A DNA stretch of 64,000 nucleotides. Origin: JAOAFZ01 sp964412815. Lineage in GTDB: Bacteria > Patescibacteriota > Microgenomatia > UBA1406 > GWC2-37-13. The notes below the pieces were generated by a model that had not been told where the DNA came from, did not search any database, and was given only the letters and a program-made list of their open reading frames with translations. Position 1 is the stretch's first letter, and each line of letters opens with the position of its first letter. The stretch is taken from contig CAYPQF010000014.1 of the NCBI GenBank assembly GCA_964412815.1, positions 1-64,000 on the forward strand. Direction: 5' to 3'. The position numbers and the translations under genes were made by a program. This document shows, piece by piece, positions 17,805 through 27,600 of this stretch.

Positions 17805-17933
17805 TTATCTTTTTCTGCTTATCACAAACTGAGCCAGATATACAAAGAGATAACCGACCACTCCAATAAACAGACCAATAATAAGGAGATACAGCACCAA
17901 GTAATACAATGTAGTACGAACTGCGGGTAACAT
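17805..17933 (-). CDS. Small single-span membrane protein (42 aa)
   Basis: ATG at 17933 to TAA at 17805-17807, 42 residues. A hydrophobic core (LYYLVLYLLIIGLFIGVVGYLF) is followed by a short tail ending ISRKR. The minus-strand TATACT box (17946-17941) ends 7 nt before the ATG, the same leaderless spacing as the large host genes, which is the main argument that this is a real gene. It converges with htpX. Function unknown. Confidence 0.55.
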   Translation of the reverse strand: MLPAVRTTLYYLVLYLLIIGLFIGVVGYLFVYLAQFVISRKR

Positions 17934-17946
17934 CTATGTAAGTATA
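17934..17946 (-). promoter_or_regulatory. -10 box 7 nt before ATG of the 42-aa gene
   Basis: TATACT (17946-17941, minus strand), 7 nt, ATG. No Shine-Dalgarno. Confidence 0.4.
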
Positions 17947-17988
17947 TCAAAAACACGATTCAGACGCAAATAACGGGGGGATTGCTCA

Positions 17989-18123
17989 AGTACCGGTGCC
18001 AAAAGGTGGGGTGAGGCGCATCATCGAACGAATACGCCTCAAAGGGTTGAAGAGCTGCATGGCCCTTCAGCAATACCAGTCCTCATTAACCGGTACTGCC
18101 AGTCTTTGGGGGTGTCGTCACCC
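17989..18123 (-). ncRNA. Candidate structured RNA or 3' regulatory region
   Basis: AGTACCGGT (17989-17997) is the exact complement of ACCGGTACT (18089-18097), so a 9-bp stem can close a domain of about 90 nt. Inside it TGAGGCG/CGCCTCA (18012-18018 with 18035-18041) forms a second stem, and a GGGTG-TCGT-CACCC hairpin (18110-18123) follows the stop codon of the adjacent minus-strand gene. I find no SRP, RNase P, tmRNA or known riboswitch motif. The strand is inferred from the neighbouring gene. Confidence 0.35.
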
Positions 18124-18124
18124 G

Positions 18125-18268
18125 CTAGTGGTTGTTGGGGTCGTTCTGTTCATCGTGAAGATGTGGTAAGACAATGAGTGTCAAACTAACCATGAGGATG
18201 AGGAGAGCTCTCGAGATGTTCTCCCCCGTGATGAACGGTCCGACCAGGTCCCAGAACAATTGCTCCAT
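18125..18268 (-). CDS. Small membrane protein (47 aa) with Shine-Dalgarno
   Basis: 47 residues ending in TAG. Hydrophobic segment ISRALLILMVSLTLIVLPHL, acidic tail HDEQNDPNNH. GGAGG stands 6 nt before the ATG, and a TATAAT box (18310-18305) would give a leader of about 30 nt. Both the leader and the GC-rich composition differ from neighbouring host genes, so I infer a foreign cassette. A structured region lies downstream. Family not recognised. Confidence 0.5.
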   Translation of the reverse strand: MEQLFWDLVGPFITGENISRALLILMVSLTLIVLPHLHDEQNDPNNH

Positions 18269-18304
18269 TACGCGCCTCCGTGGAGAAAAGAGTAGGACAC
18301 CAGA

Positions 18305-18310
18305 ATTATA
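18305..18310 (-). promoter_or_regulatory. -10 box of the 47-aa cassette gene
   Basis: TATAAT on the minus strand, 36 nt before the ATG at 18268. With the GGAGG site at about 18275-18279 it forms a conventional leadered unit. Confidence 0.45.
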
Positions 18311-18392
18311 CCTCACCAGTATGTATTCGTAAACATAACAAAAAACAGCGCGGGTGGAGTACAATAAAGGTCAATACTATTTTTTGTGCGTT

Positions 18393-21008
18393 ATGTGCGG
18401 AATTGCAGGCTTTTACGGGTTACACGATAAGAAACTTATCAAACAGATGTCAGCAGATATGGAACACCGGGGACCGGACGGTGACGGCTTTTATCTGGAT
18501 GATACCCTTTCGATGGTAAACCGGAGACTTGCAATTATCGACCGGGCAGGGGGAGACCAGCCCATCTACAACGAAGATAAAACAGTCGTGGTTGTCTACA
18601 ATGGCGAAATCTACAATTACCGCGAACTCCGCGAAGAGCTGGAAGCGAAAGGACATGTCTTCAAAACTCACTCCGATACCGAGATTATTGTTCATGGGTA
18701 CGAAGAATGGGGAGATACCAGCTTTGACCGCTATAACGGTATGTTTGGTATCGCGCTCTATGATATTACGCAGAAGCGTCTATTGCTCGTACGCGACCAT
18801 TTCGGCATTAAACCGCTTTATTACGCAGTACAGGGGTCAACGCTGCTTTTTGGATCTGAGATAAAGCCAATCATTAACAGCGGTCTGGTGGAAAAGGTTC
18901 CAAACGACGAAACGATCTACCGCTATCTGATGTACCGGATCCATGACGAAGGAGAAGAGACCTTCTTTAAAGGAGTGCGCCGGTTGTTGCCCGGACAGAT
19001 GATGATCATCGAAGGTGGTAAACACCGGATTGAGTCATATACCAATCTTCGTAAGGAACTGTCTAAAACTCGCCCTAAATCAGCTTGTACTTCGGAAGAT
19101 ATCGAAACCTTCGAACAGTTGCTGACCAAAGCAATCCAGATGCGACTGGTTTCGGAAGTTCCGGTCGGTACCTGTCTCTCAGGCGGGCTCGATTCTTCGA
19201 CGGTTGTAGCTGTTGCAAATAAGCTCCTTCGCGAAAAAGCACAAGATACCGGTTCGTTAGGAAAAGAACAGAAAGCCTATTCAGCGGTGTTTCCCGGATC
19301 AGTTAACGACGAAGAGAAATACATCGATGCGCTGATTGCACAACTCAAACACATTGATAATGTAAAGGTCTTTCCAAAACCGGAAGAGTTTTTTACCGAT
19401 CTGGAAGACTTTATCAAGTATCAGGAAGAGCCAACCATCAGTACTGGTCCATACGCGCAGTACCAGGTTATGAGACGGGCTCACGAGGACGTAACTGTCC
19501 TGCTGGATGGTCAGGGAGCGGATGAGATGATGGCGGGGTATCTGCCGTATTACTTTGTCTATATCAAGCAGATGCTGAAGCGGGGAGAGTACGTCAAGCT
19601 GCTTCGGGAGGTCTGGAGTTCACGCGATATTTTCTGGAAACTGGGAATGCAAAAACTGACCTACTCTCTGGGTTTTCAACAACGCATTGCGATGGGAGAT
19701 CTGTTACAGGATTCGTTTAAAAAACGTCATGCAAAATCACGGTTTCCAACGGTTTCAGATAATCTAAAAGAACGGTTGCTGGAAGATATCTTCGGGAACA
19801 GTCTCCAGTCTCTACTGCGCTACGAAGATAAAAATGCCATGCGCTTTTCGATAGAAGGACGGGTACCATTTCTTGACCTGAACCTCCTTCGGTTCCTGTT
19901 TACCTTACCGGACGAGGCTATTATTCAGCATGGCTGGAACAAGTCGATTCTTCGTAAGGCGTTCAGGTCCTATCTGCCGGAAATGATCTCACAACGGCGT
20001 AACAAGATTGGGTTTACGACCCCGGAAAACGAATGGTTTCTCCGGATGAAAAATCGAATTTACGGGATCTTTATGTCTGAATCGTTTGCCAACCGTGCCT
20101 ACTGGAACCAGTCTGAAGTTGTCAAAGCCTTCGAGCTGTTTATTCAAGGGAAAAATGACGATACCATGTTGTTCTGGCGTATGCTGAACCTGGAAATCTG
20201 GATGCGCTTGTACTTTGACGAACAGACTGTCGCACCGGAGACGCTAGAGCGTCCACCGTTCTCAGCCAACCATGGTAAAGAGATTGAGATGAGTACCCCC
20301 ACTGGAACCTGGTATCGCTATCCGATTAAAACCGAGTTGTTCGCCAAAGGGGATGATTATGCGTCCAAAATAACCCAGGAAGTGGTCCTGTTCCGGAAGC
20401 ATTTGCTCGAAAAAAAATCCGCTCTGGCTGACAACCGCTGGATCGCAATCGTTTCGGAAAAGATTGTTGCAATTTCCCAGGGACGGTCATACTTCATCTG
20501 GGATATCAACCCGACGTTCTGGGGCAAGACCCTCTCTCGGTTTGTAACACGAACCCCCTACGGGATCGGTCTGGGAAGCCCATGGACAATGCAGCTGGCG
20601 ATTAACGAGGTCGGATTACCTCGTATTCTGTTTGCGGCAGTAGCGTCGATTGTGACCAAGCCCTTCGGCATGAAGGGGGTATTCTATCGTATTGCCGGCA
20701 GGACCGTTGCATCCATTGACGGGCCGACTGAGTACTCTCTCTATCCCTCAAATGTGTCGGCCAAACTGGGACCAAAAAACCCGGATAAAGCAGCTCAGAA
20801 AATCAGTACAGTTCTCGAATCGCAGCTTTCCCCAGAAGAACGAAGTCTGTTCGACGGTGTGGTAATTATTGACGCGAACGATCTGGGAAGGGACATTCTG
20901 GGAAACGCGACTGTTTTTTCCGATCAGGAAATTGCCGAGATTATGCGGGATAATCCTATGGGACAGGGAAGTGAGCAGACTCCTGTTGTAATGGCCTTTA
21001 AAAAGTAA
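18393..21008 (+). CDS. asnB: Glutamine-dependent asparagine synthetase fused to a CofE-like (F420-0 gamma-glutamyl ligase-like) domain
   Basis: 871 residues. Residues 1-~630 are AsnB: the catalytic Cys2 exposed in MCGIAGFYG, the NGEIYNYRELR motif, the PP-loop CLSGGLDSSTV (about residue 260) and GQGADEMMAGY (about 372). The start at 18393 is fixed by Cys2. Normal AsnB ends near here. An added region (about 635-871) contains PIKTELFAKGDDYASKI, IAIVSEKIVAISQGRS and VVIIDANDLGRDILGNAT, which I match to the F420-0:gamma-glutamyl ligase (CofE) fold. AsnB amidates aspartate or a related carboxylate; the fused domain may ligate an amino acid to a carboxyl group. Whether both parts are active is not shown. 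Confidence 0.8.
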   Translation: MCGIAGFYGLHDKKLIKQMSADMEHRGPDGDGFYLDDTLSMVNRRLAIIDRAGGDQPIYNEDKTVVVVYNGEIYNYRELREELEAKGHVFKTHSDTEIIVHGYEEWGDTSFDRYNGMFGIALYDITQKRLLLVRDHFGIKPLYYAVQGSTLLFGSEIKPIINSGLVEKVPNDETIYRYLMYRIHDEGEETFFKGVRRLLPGQMMIIEGGKHRIESYTNLRKELSKTRPKSACTSEDIETFEQLLTKAIQMRLVSEVPVGTCLSGGLDSSTVVAVANKLLREKAQDTGSLGKEQKAYSAVFPGSVNDEEKYIDALIAQLKHIDNVKVFPKPEEFFTDLEDFIKYQEEPTISTGPYAQYQVMRRAHEDVTVLLDGQGADEMMAGYLPYYFVYIKQMLKRGEYVKLLREVWSSRDIFWKLGMQKLTYSLGFQQRIAMGDLLQDSFKKRHAKSRFPTVSDNLKERLLEDIFGNSLQSLLRYEDKNAMRFSIEGRVPFLDLNLLRFLFTLPDEAIIQHGWNKSILRKAFRSYLPEMISQRRNKIGFTTPENEWFLRMKNRIYGIFMSESFANRAYWNQSEVVKAFELFIQGKNDDTMLFWRMLNLEIWMRLYFDEQTVAPETLERPPFSANHGKEIEMSTPTGTWYRYPIKTELFAKGDDYASKITQEVVLFRKHLLEKKSALADNRWIAIVSEKIVAISQGRSYFIWDINPTFWGKTLSRFVTRTPYGIGLGSPWTMQLAINEVGLPRILFAAVASIVTKPFGMKGVFYRIAGRTVASIDGPTEYSLYPSNVSAKLGPKNPDKAAQKISTVLESQLSPEERSLFDGVVIIDANDLGRDILGNATVFSDQEIAEIMRDNPMGQGSEQTPVVMAFKK

Positions 21009-21018
21009 GAATCTTGGT

Positions 21019-21030
21019 TATAATAATCTC
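21019..21030 (+). promoter_or_regulatory. -10 box 6 nt before gatC ATG
   Basis: TATAAT 21019-21024, then 6 nt and ATG 21031. Leaderless arrangement for the gatCAB operon. Confidence 0.6.
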
Positions 21031-21333
21031 ATGTCGAGCGCAAAAAAACTTGAAAAAAAGGACATCCTCCACCTTGCCAAACTGGCAAATCTTTCTATTA
21101 CTGACGAAGAGGTAGAAAAATACCTCTCGCAGCTTGAACAGACACTTTCTTACGTCGAAAACATGCAGGAACTGGATACCAGTACTATTGACGGCACTGC
21201 CCATTCAACACAGTTTGATAATGTCTATTTTAAGGATGGAACTCCAAACACCCGCGGACTTTCCCATCAGGAGGCGCTTGCAAATACATCTCAAAAAAAA
21301 GATTCATTGTTTAAAGTTGGTCGCATCTTATGA
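21031..21333 (+). CDS. gatC: Asp/Glu-tRNA amidotransferase subunit C
   Basis: 100 residues, normal for GatC. DILHLAKLANLSITDEEVEKYLSQLEQTLSYVENMQELDTSTIDGT is the family core. GatC wraps around GatA and stabilises the GatCAB complex, which converts Glu-tRNA-Gln (and often Asp-tRNA-Asn) to the amide form. It overlaps gatA by 4 nt. Confidence 0.93.
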   Translation: MSSAKKLEKKDILHLAKLANLSITDEEVEKYLSQLEQTLSYVENMQELDTSTIDGTAHSTQFDNVYFKDGTPNTRGLSHQEALANTSQKKDSLFKVGRIL

Positions 21334-22724
21334 GCTTACTCGGAACAACCGTTACCGGTCTGCTTGATCTCTATCAGGCAAAGAAACTCTCCCCGAAGGA
21401 AGCATTCAGTTACTTTGAAAAGCGTATTCAGACACATAACACCGATCTGAATGTATACATGACTACCGTTTCATCAGACGACGTCTCGTTTGAAAACACG
21501 GGAATGCTGGCAAATATTCCACTGGCCATTAAAGATAATTTCTGTACCAATGGACTGCGTACCACTGCGTCTGCCAAGGTGCTGGATACCTTTGTCCCGC
21601 CCTACGATGCTACCGTGATCACACGGCTGAAACAGGAAGGTATGATTATTACTGGTAAAACCAATATGGATGCATGGGCACATGGTTCGTCTACCGAGAC
21701 TTCTGATTATGGACCGACCAAGAATCCATGGAACACCTCCCGTGCTCCAGGTGGCTCTTCCGGTGGATCAGCAGCTGCTCCGATCGCGTATCTGGCGCCG
21801 GCAGGGATTGGATCGGAAACCGCAGGATCAATCAGATTACCGGCTTCCTGGTGTGGTATCGTCGGCCTGAAACCATCGTATGGTCGTGTTTCCCGCTATG
21901 GAGTTATTGCGATGGGATCTTCCCTTGATTGTCCCGGTCCGCTTACCCTCTCCGTAGAAGATGCCGCGCTGCTCTTGCAAGTAATTGCTGGAAAAGACCC
22001 CTTTGATGCGACAACTGCTGATGTCCCGGTTCCGGACTACCGCACCGAGATGAAGAAAAAACGTACCATGACCATCGGCGTTTCGGAAGAGTATCTGGAT
22101 GGTGTAGACGAAGATGTGAAAAAGAACTACGAAGCATCTCTCAAGATTCTTGAAAAGATGGGGCATACGATAAAACCGATCGAACTAATCTCACCACAGT
22201 ATGCAATCTCAGTCTATACGATTATCCAACGTGCTGAGGTTTCATCCAATCTGGCCCGCTATGACGGAATCAGGTATGGGAATAACCGTGCCTCGTTTGG
22301 ATCAGAAGCCAAGCGGCGTGTTATGCTGGGCACCTATACCTTATCACACGGATACTATGACGCGTTTTATAAAAAAGCGCAGAAAGTCCGTACCCTGATT
22401 ATCCAGGACTTTAAACGGGTATTTGAGGAAGTGGATGTTATTTTTGCACCGACGACACCGATCACGGCGCTCCCGCTGGGTGAGTTTGAAAAGTATCCGT
22501 TCTTTGGAGAAAAGATGGATGTCTTGAATGAACCGGCTGCTGTTGCCGGTATTCCCGCTATCAATATTCCGACAGGCCTGGACCGTAATGGGCTTCCGAT
22601 TGGAATGCAGTTTATGGGAAACTATTTTGAAGAAGGCACCTTACTGGACATCGCATATCAGTTTGAACAGGAGACGAAGTTCTTTGACGTCATTCGGACA
22701 GGCGTTGAGAAGTATCGCGACTAA
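21330..22724 (+). CDS. gatA: Asp/Glu-tRNA amidotransferase subunit A
   Basis: 464 residues, amidase-signature family. The Ser-cisSer-Lys triad is visible: Lys in PLAIKDNFCTNG (about residue 70), the serines in PGGSSGGSAAAP (about 145) and GSETAGSIRLPASWCG (about 168). It hydrolyses glutamine to supply ammonia to GatB. The ATGA overlap with gatC and the 6-nt gap to gatB indicate one operon. Confidence 0.95.
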   Translation: MSLLGTTVTGLLDLYQAKKLSPKEAFSYFEKRIQTHNTDLNVYMTTVSSDDVSFENTGMLANIPLAIKDNFCTNGLRTTASAKVLDTFVPPYDATVITRLKQEGMIITGKTNMDAWAHGSSTETSDYGPTKNPWNTSRAPGGSSGGSAAAPIAYLAPAGIGSETAGSIRLPASWCGIVGLKPSYGRVSRYGVIAMGSSLDCPGPLTLSVEDAALLLQVIAGKDPFDATTADVPVPDYRTEMKKKRTMTIGVSEEYLDGVDEDVKKNYEASLKILEKMGHTIKPIELISPQYAISVYTIIQRAEVSSNLARYDGIRYGNNRASFGSEAKRRVMLGTYTLSHGYYDAFYKKAQKVRTLIIQDFKRVFEEVDVIFAPTTPITALPLGEFEKYPFFGEKMDVLNEPAAVAGIPAINIPTGLDRNGLPIGMQFMGNYFEEGTLLDIAYQFEQETKFFDVIRTGVEKYRD

Positions 22725-22730
22725 AAACCT

Positions 22731-24083
22731 ATGAAAGCATTTCCTATTATCGGACTCGAAATACATGTTGAATTAAAGACAGCATCCAAGATGTTCTGTC
22801 AATGCTCCGCTGACTACTTTGGAAAAGAACCAAACTCGCAGGTTTGTCCCGTATGTCTGGGCATGCCGGGTGCGTTACCGGTCCCTAATCAACAGGCAGT
22901 GGAATGGACCATCAAGATTGCCAAAGCCTTAGGATGCCGTATTAATCAGCACTCAAAATTTGACCGGAAACATTACTTCTATCCGGATCTTGCAAAAGGG
23001 TATCAAATCAGTCAATATGATGAACCGATCGGCGAAGAGGGAAAGGTCTCCATATTCGGAGACGGTTCTTCTGAAAAGTCATTCCGTATCCGTCGGGTAC
23101 ATCTCGAAGAGGATACCGGCAAATTGCTCCACGAAGGTGATGATACCTGTATCGATTTTAACCGTTCCAGTGTCCCACTGGTCGAGATTGTGACCGAAGC
23201 AGATTTTCATGACCCGGAAGATGTTCGTATGTTCCTGACCGAACTGCAGCAGATTATTCGCTATCTTGATGTAGCAAATGCTGATATGGAAAAAGGAGAT
23301 ATGCGTCTGGAGCCAAACATCTCGGTACTCCTCATGGAAGACGGTGCAGAATGGGATGGAAAGACATTTCCAAAGTATAAAGTTGAGGTTAAGAATATTA
23401 ATTCGTTCCGGTTTGCCAAGGCAGCCGTTGAGTACGAATTAAAGCGACAAACTGCGCTTCTTGAAAAGGGAGAAACACCAGTTCAGGAAACACGGGGCTA
23501 CAACGAAAAAAAACAGGCAACGGTCAGTCAGCGGGTAAAAGAAGAAGCGGCAGACTATCGTTATTTCCCGGAACCGGATATCCCTCCGATGAACTTTAGC
23601 GATGAGTATCTGAAACAGATTGAGGCACAACTGCCGGAACTACCTCATGCAAAAGCACGCCGGTTTGTATCCGATTATCGTCTGCGCGCGCAGGATGCAG
23701 CATTGCTGGTACGAGAGAAATCTCTGGCAGATTTCTACGAAGAGGCAGTAGCCGCGATTATTGCCCAAAAAAAAGATCTGAAACCGGAGGAAGTGGCACA
23801 AAAAACAGCAAATCTGATTAACAACAAAAAGATCTCTGTAGAGCTTGATACTGCAGGCTTTGTCACTAAAGCACTCGAGCAGATGCAAGGCAAACAGACT
23901 GATATGTCGGCACTGGGCGCCGCTATTGACACTGTAGTAGCAGCCAATCAGAAGGCTGTCTCAGAGTACCAATCAGGTAAGGAGCAGGCCATTATGTTCC
24001 TGGTTGGACAAGTGATGCGCCAGATGCGTGGACAGGCAGATGCCACCGTTGTCAAAGAAGCACTTACGAAAAAACTTTCCTGA
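22731..24083 (+). CDS. gatB: Asp/Glu-tRNA amidotransferase subunit B
   Basis: 450 residues. PIIGLEIHVELKTASKMFCQC, CPVCLGMPGALPVPN, KHYFYPDLAKGYQISQYD and VEVKNINSFRFAKAAVEYE are GatB landmarks. The C-terminal YqeY-like tail domain ends with FLVGQVMRQMRGQADATVVKEALTKKL. It is slightly shorter than the usual 475-480 residues. It activates the misacylated tRNA and transfers ammonia. Presence of GatCAB fits an organism using indirect Gln-tRNA formation. Confidence 0.95.
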   Translation: MKAFPIIGLEIHVELKTASKMFCQCSADYFGKEPNSQVCPVCLGMPGALPVPNQQAVEWTIKIAKALGCRINQHSKFDRKHYFYPDLAKGYQISQYDEPIGEEGKVSIFGDGSSEKSFRIRRVHLEEDTGKLLHEGDDTCIDFNRSSVPLVEIVTEADFHDPEDVRMFLTELQQIIRYLDVANADMEKGDMRLEPNISVLLMEDGAEWDGKTFPKYKVEVKNINSFRFAKAAVEYELKRQTALLEKGETPVQETRGYNEKKQATVSQRVKEEAADYRYFPEPDIPPMNFSDEYLKQIEAQLPELPHAKARRFVSDYRLRAQDAALLVREKSLADFYEEAVAAIIAQKKDLKPEEVAQKTANLINNKKISVELDTAGFVTKALEQMQGKQTDMSALGAAIDTVVAANQKAVSEYQSGKEQAIMFLVGQVMRQMRGQADATVVKEALTKKLS

Positions 24084-24087
24084 TGCT

Positions 24088-24672
24088 ATGAAATCATCTG
24101 ATATCTTCAGACTGATTCCCCGGAAATATCATCTCTATCTCGTGCTTGCCCTGTTAGTTGTGGGCATATACACCGCACTGTCTTCCGATGCTCCCCAAAC
24201 ACAAGGAGCCGAAACTGTCATTACGCCGACCTCTCTTCCTTCTCCGCAACAAGGACTACTGTCTGGCACACCCCCAGTTGCTACTGCTTCCGGTGAGGTT
24301 GCCACGGTTGTCGCCGTGATTGATGGTGACACCATTCAGATAGATACCGGGCAACGCGTCCGCTATATCGGGATTGATACCCCGGAACTCAGACAGCAGG
24401 AGTGTTTTGCGCAAGAAGCAATGGCACGCAATAAAGAACTGGTGATGGGGCAGACCGTTCGATTGGTCCGTGATGTGTCTGAGACTGACCGGTATGGACG
24501 CTTGCTGCGCTATGTGTTTGTCGATGACCGGTTTATCAATCAGTTGCTGGTCGCGGAAGGGTTTGCCAACGCATCATCGTATCCACCCGATGTGGCATAC
24601 CAGCAGGTATTCCGTTCTGCGGAAGATCTGGCCCGCGAGCAGGGTGCCGGACTCTGGACTCAATGTCCCTAA
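24088..24672 (+). CDS. Membrane-anchored or secreted staphylococcal nuclease-like protein
   Basis: 194 residues. A membrane/signal segment (YHLYLVLALLVVGIYTAL, about residues 14-31) is followed by a linker and an SNase OB-fold. Active-site pieces are present: VIDGDTIQI, RYIGIDTPE (Arg and Asp/Glu) and SETDRYGRLLRYVF (second Arg). It should cut nucleic acids outside the membrane, which could serve nucleotide scavenging in an organism with few biosynthetic routes. The ATG at 24088 lies 4 nt after the gatB stop. Confidence 0.85.
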   Translation: MKSSDIFRLIPRKYHLYLVLALLVVGIYTALSSDAPQTQGAETVITPTSLPSPQQGLLSGTPPVATASGEVATVVAVIDGDTIQIDTGQRVRYIGIDTPELRQQECFAQEAMARNKELVMGQTVRLVRDVSETDRYGRLLRYVFVDDRFINQLLVAEGFANASSYPPDVAYQQVFRSAEDLAREQGAGLWTQCP

Positions 24673-24688
24673 AGTATTGGTAATACGG

Positions 24689-24699
24689 TATAATACAGT
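24689..24699 (+). promoter_or_regulatory. -10 box 5 nt before dnaE ATG
   Basis: TATAAT 24689-24694, then 5 nt and ATG 24700. No Shine-Dalgarno. Leaderless arrangement. Confidence 0.65.
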
Positions 24700-27600
24700 A
24701 TGAGTTTTGTTCACCTTCATTTACACTCGGAATACTCCCTCCTTAGTAGCACTTGTCGTATTCCGAAGATCATGGAAAAAGCCACTGAGATGGGCATGAA
24801 TGCCGTTGCTTGTACCGATAATGGCGCGGTCTACGATGTCTTTAAGTTCTTTATTGCTGCAAAAGATGCCGGGGTAAAGCCGATCATTGGGGTAGATTTT
24901 TACAAGGCAGCAAACTCACGACATGATCGTCCAGAAAATAACCCGGATCAGGATCGGGTGGTTGCGATTGCAAAAAATCTGAACGGGTATAAAAACCTGT
25001 TGAAACTTGTTACCGCCGGATATCTTGAAGGAATGCATCATAAACCGAGAATAGATTTTGAAGTACTGGAGCAATACAAAGACGATCTGATCATCTTGTC
25101 CGGTTCGTTGAACGGCGAGATCCCGCAGCTTATTCTCAAGAACAATGTCGAGAAAGCTCGGGCGGTAGTGAGAAAGTATATGGAGCTGTTTGAAGGAAAT
25201 TTTTATCTGGAATTGCAACGACACGAAGGCTTAAATGATCAGGAAGTGGTCAATCGTGAACTGCTGAAGATCTCGAAAGAATTTGGGGTTCCGGTAGTTG
25301 CCACAAACGATGTCCACTATCTCAACCAGGAAGATGCCTATGCGCAGGAAGTGCTGCTTTGTATTCAGACGTCCCGCGCTATATTTGAAAAAAACCGCCC
25401 GATGTCTATGATTGATCATCCGGATTATCACTTCCGCTCGGCTGAAGAAATGAAGACATTGTTTGCAGATATTCCGGAAGCAATTGAAAACACCGTAAAA
25501 ATTGCGGATCAGATCGATCTGGAACTGGAATATGGCAAGATGCTCCTGCCGCACTACGATATCCCGGAGGGCATGACACCTGCTCAATATCTACGGGAGA
25601 TGGTCTACTCCATGAAACCGGAACGCATGAAAGGCTGGCCGGACGATGTGGTCGACAAACGTATTGATTATGAGCTGAGTGTTATCTCAGATAAAGGCTA
25701 CGATAACTACTTTTTAATTACCCAGGACTTTGTAAACTGGGCAAAAAACAACGGAATTGCCGTCGGGCCGGGTCGTGGATCGGCTGCCGGAGCGCTGATA
25801 TCGTACATTCTGCGCATCACTGAAATTAATCCGCTCGAGTATAAACTGCCGTTCGAGCGTTTTCTCAATCCCGGCCGTCCCTCACCACCAGATATCGATA
25901 TCGACTTTGCAGACGTCCGTCGAGACGAGGTACTGAACTATGTAACCCAGAAGTATGGCGCTGACAAAGTGGCGCAGATGATTACCTTCGGGTCTATGGA
26001 ACCGAAGATGGCTGTCCGAGACGTCGCTCGTGCCCTCGGTATGTCCTATTCGCAGGGAGATCGTATTGCCAAGATGATTCCACAGGGGAAACAGGGTGGT
26101 CACGTGACTATCGATCAGGCACTGGAGGAGTCTCCGGCATTAAAACAGGCGTATGTCAACGAAGAGGACGTAAAGCAGGTAATCGAGATTACACGGAAGG
26201 TCGAAAAGCTCCCGCGTCATTCATCTGTACATGCCTCCGGGGTTATTATCGCCAAAGATCCGTTAACCGAGTACGTAGCCGTACAGCGAGACGAAAAAGC
26301 AGGACGCACCATTACACAGTTCGATATGTACTGCCTCGACCTGAACGCCGTCTCCGAGAATAAAGCGGTTGGTCTGCTCAAATTTGACTTTCTGGGACTG
26401 CGCAACTTAACCATCATCGAAAACGCGCTTACCTTTATTAAAGAAAAACATGGGAAGATTATCAAGATCTCAGAAGTACCGCTGGATGATAAAAATGCCT
26501 ACGCACTGATGGGAAGAGGAGAGACGATTGGTGTATTCCAGCTCGAATCTCCGGGGATGCGCCGTCTGGCAAAAGACTTACAGCCGGAACAGATGAGTGA
26601 TGTTACTGCTATGGTTGCGTTATATCGTCCGGGACCAATGGACCTTATTCCGACCTTTATTAAAGGAAAAAAGAACCCGCGCACCATCCGTTACCTCCAT
26701 CCGGATCTGGAATCGATCATGGGAGAGACATATGGTGTTCTGGTCTATCAGGAACAGGTAATGGAAATTGCAAACAAACTCGCTGGGTATGATATGGGAC
26801 GTGCCGACAACCTCCGTCGCGCGATGGGCAAAAAGAAGAAAAGTGTCATGGAAAAGGAAAAAGCGCTCTTTATCGAAGGGTGTGTGCAACACGGATATCC
26901 AAAGTCTATGGCTGACGAACTCTTCGAGTTTATCTTAAAGTTTGCTGCCTACGGGTTTAATAAGCCACATTCTGCCTGTTACGCGCTGATTGCATACTGG
27001 ACTGCCTACCTGAAAGCCAATTATCCGGTCGAGTTTATGACGGCCTTGCTCAATGCAGAACAACACGGTGCGGCAGGTCCAATGAAAGAACAGAAGATGG
27101 CACAGGCGATCGAAGAATGTAAACGAATGGGCATTAAGGTACTCCCTCCGGATATCAATATGTCGCAGAAAGACTTTGCAATCGAAGGCGAAAACATTCG
27201 CTTCGGGCTGACCGGTATCAAGAACGTCGGTGCTTCTGCAATCGAGAGTATTATTAAGGCACGGGAAGAGTCACGGTTTATCGGCTTTACCGACTTTTTA
27301 CGGCGGGTTGATCTGCGAAAAGTAAACAAAAAAACGGTTGAAAGTCTGGTGAAGGCCAGCGCGTTTGATGAGTTCAGTAATAAACGAACCCTGCTGGAAA
27401 ACTATCCGCAACTGGCAAAAGAGATCTCTGCCAACAAAGAACACAGTGACAAAGGGCAGTTCGGTTTGTTTTTTGATGACCAGGAGGCAGTAAAAAAGAA
27501 AGATGATTTTGAACAGATTCCGGAGTATCCGGAAGTCGAGCTGATACAGATGGAAAAAGAAGTACTCGGGCATCTGATTACCAAGAATCCGTTGGACCGG

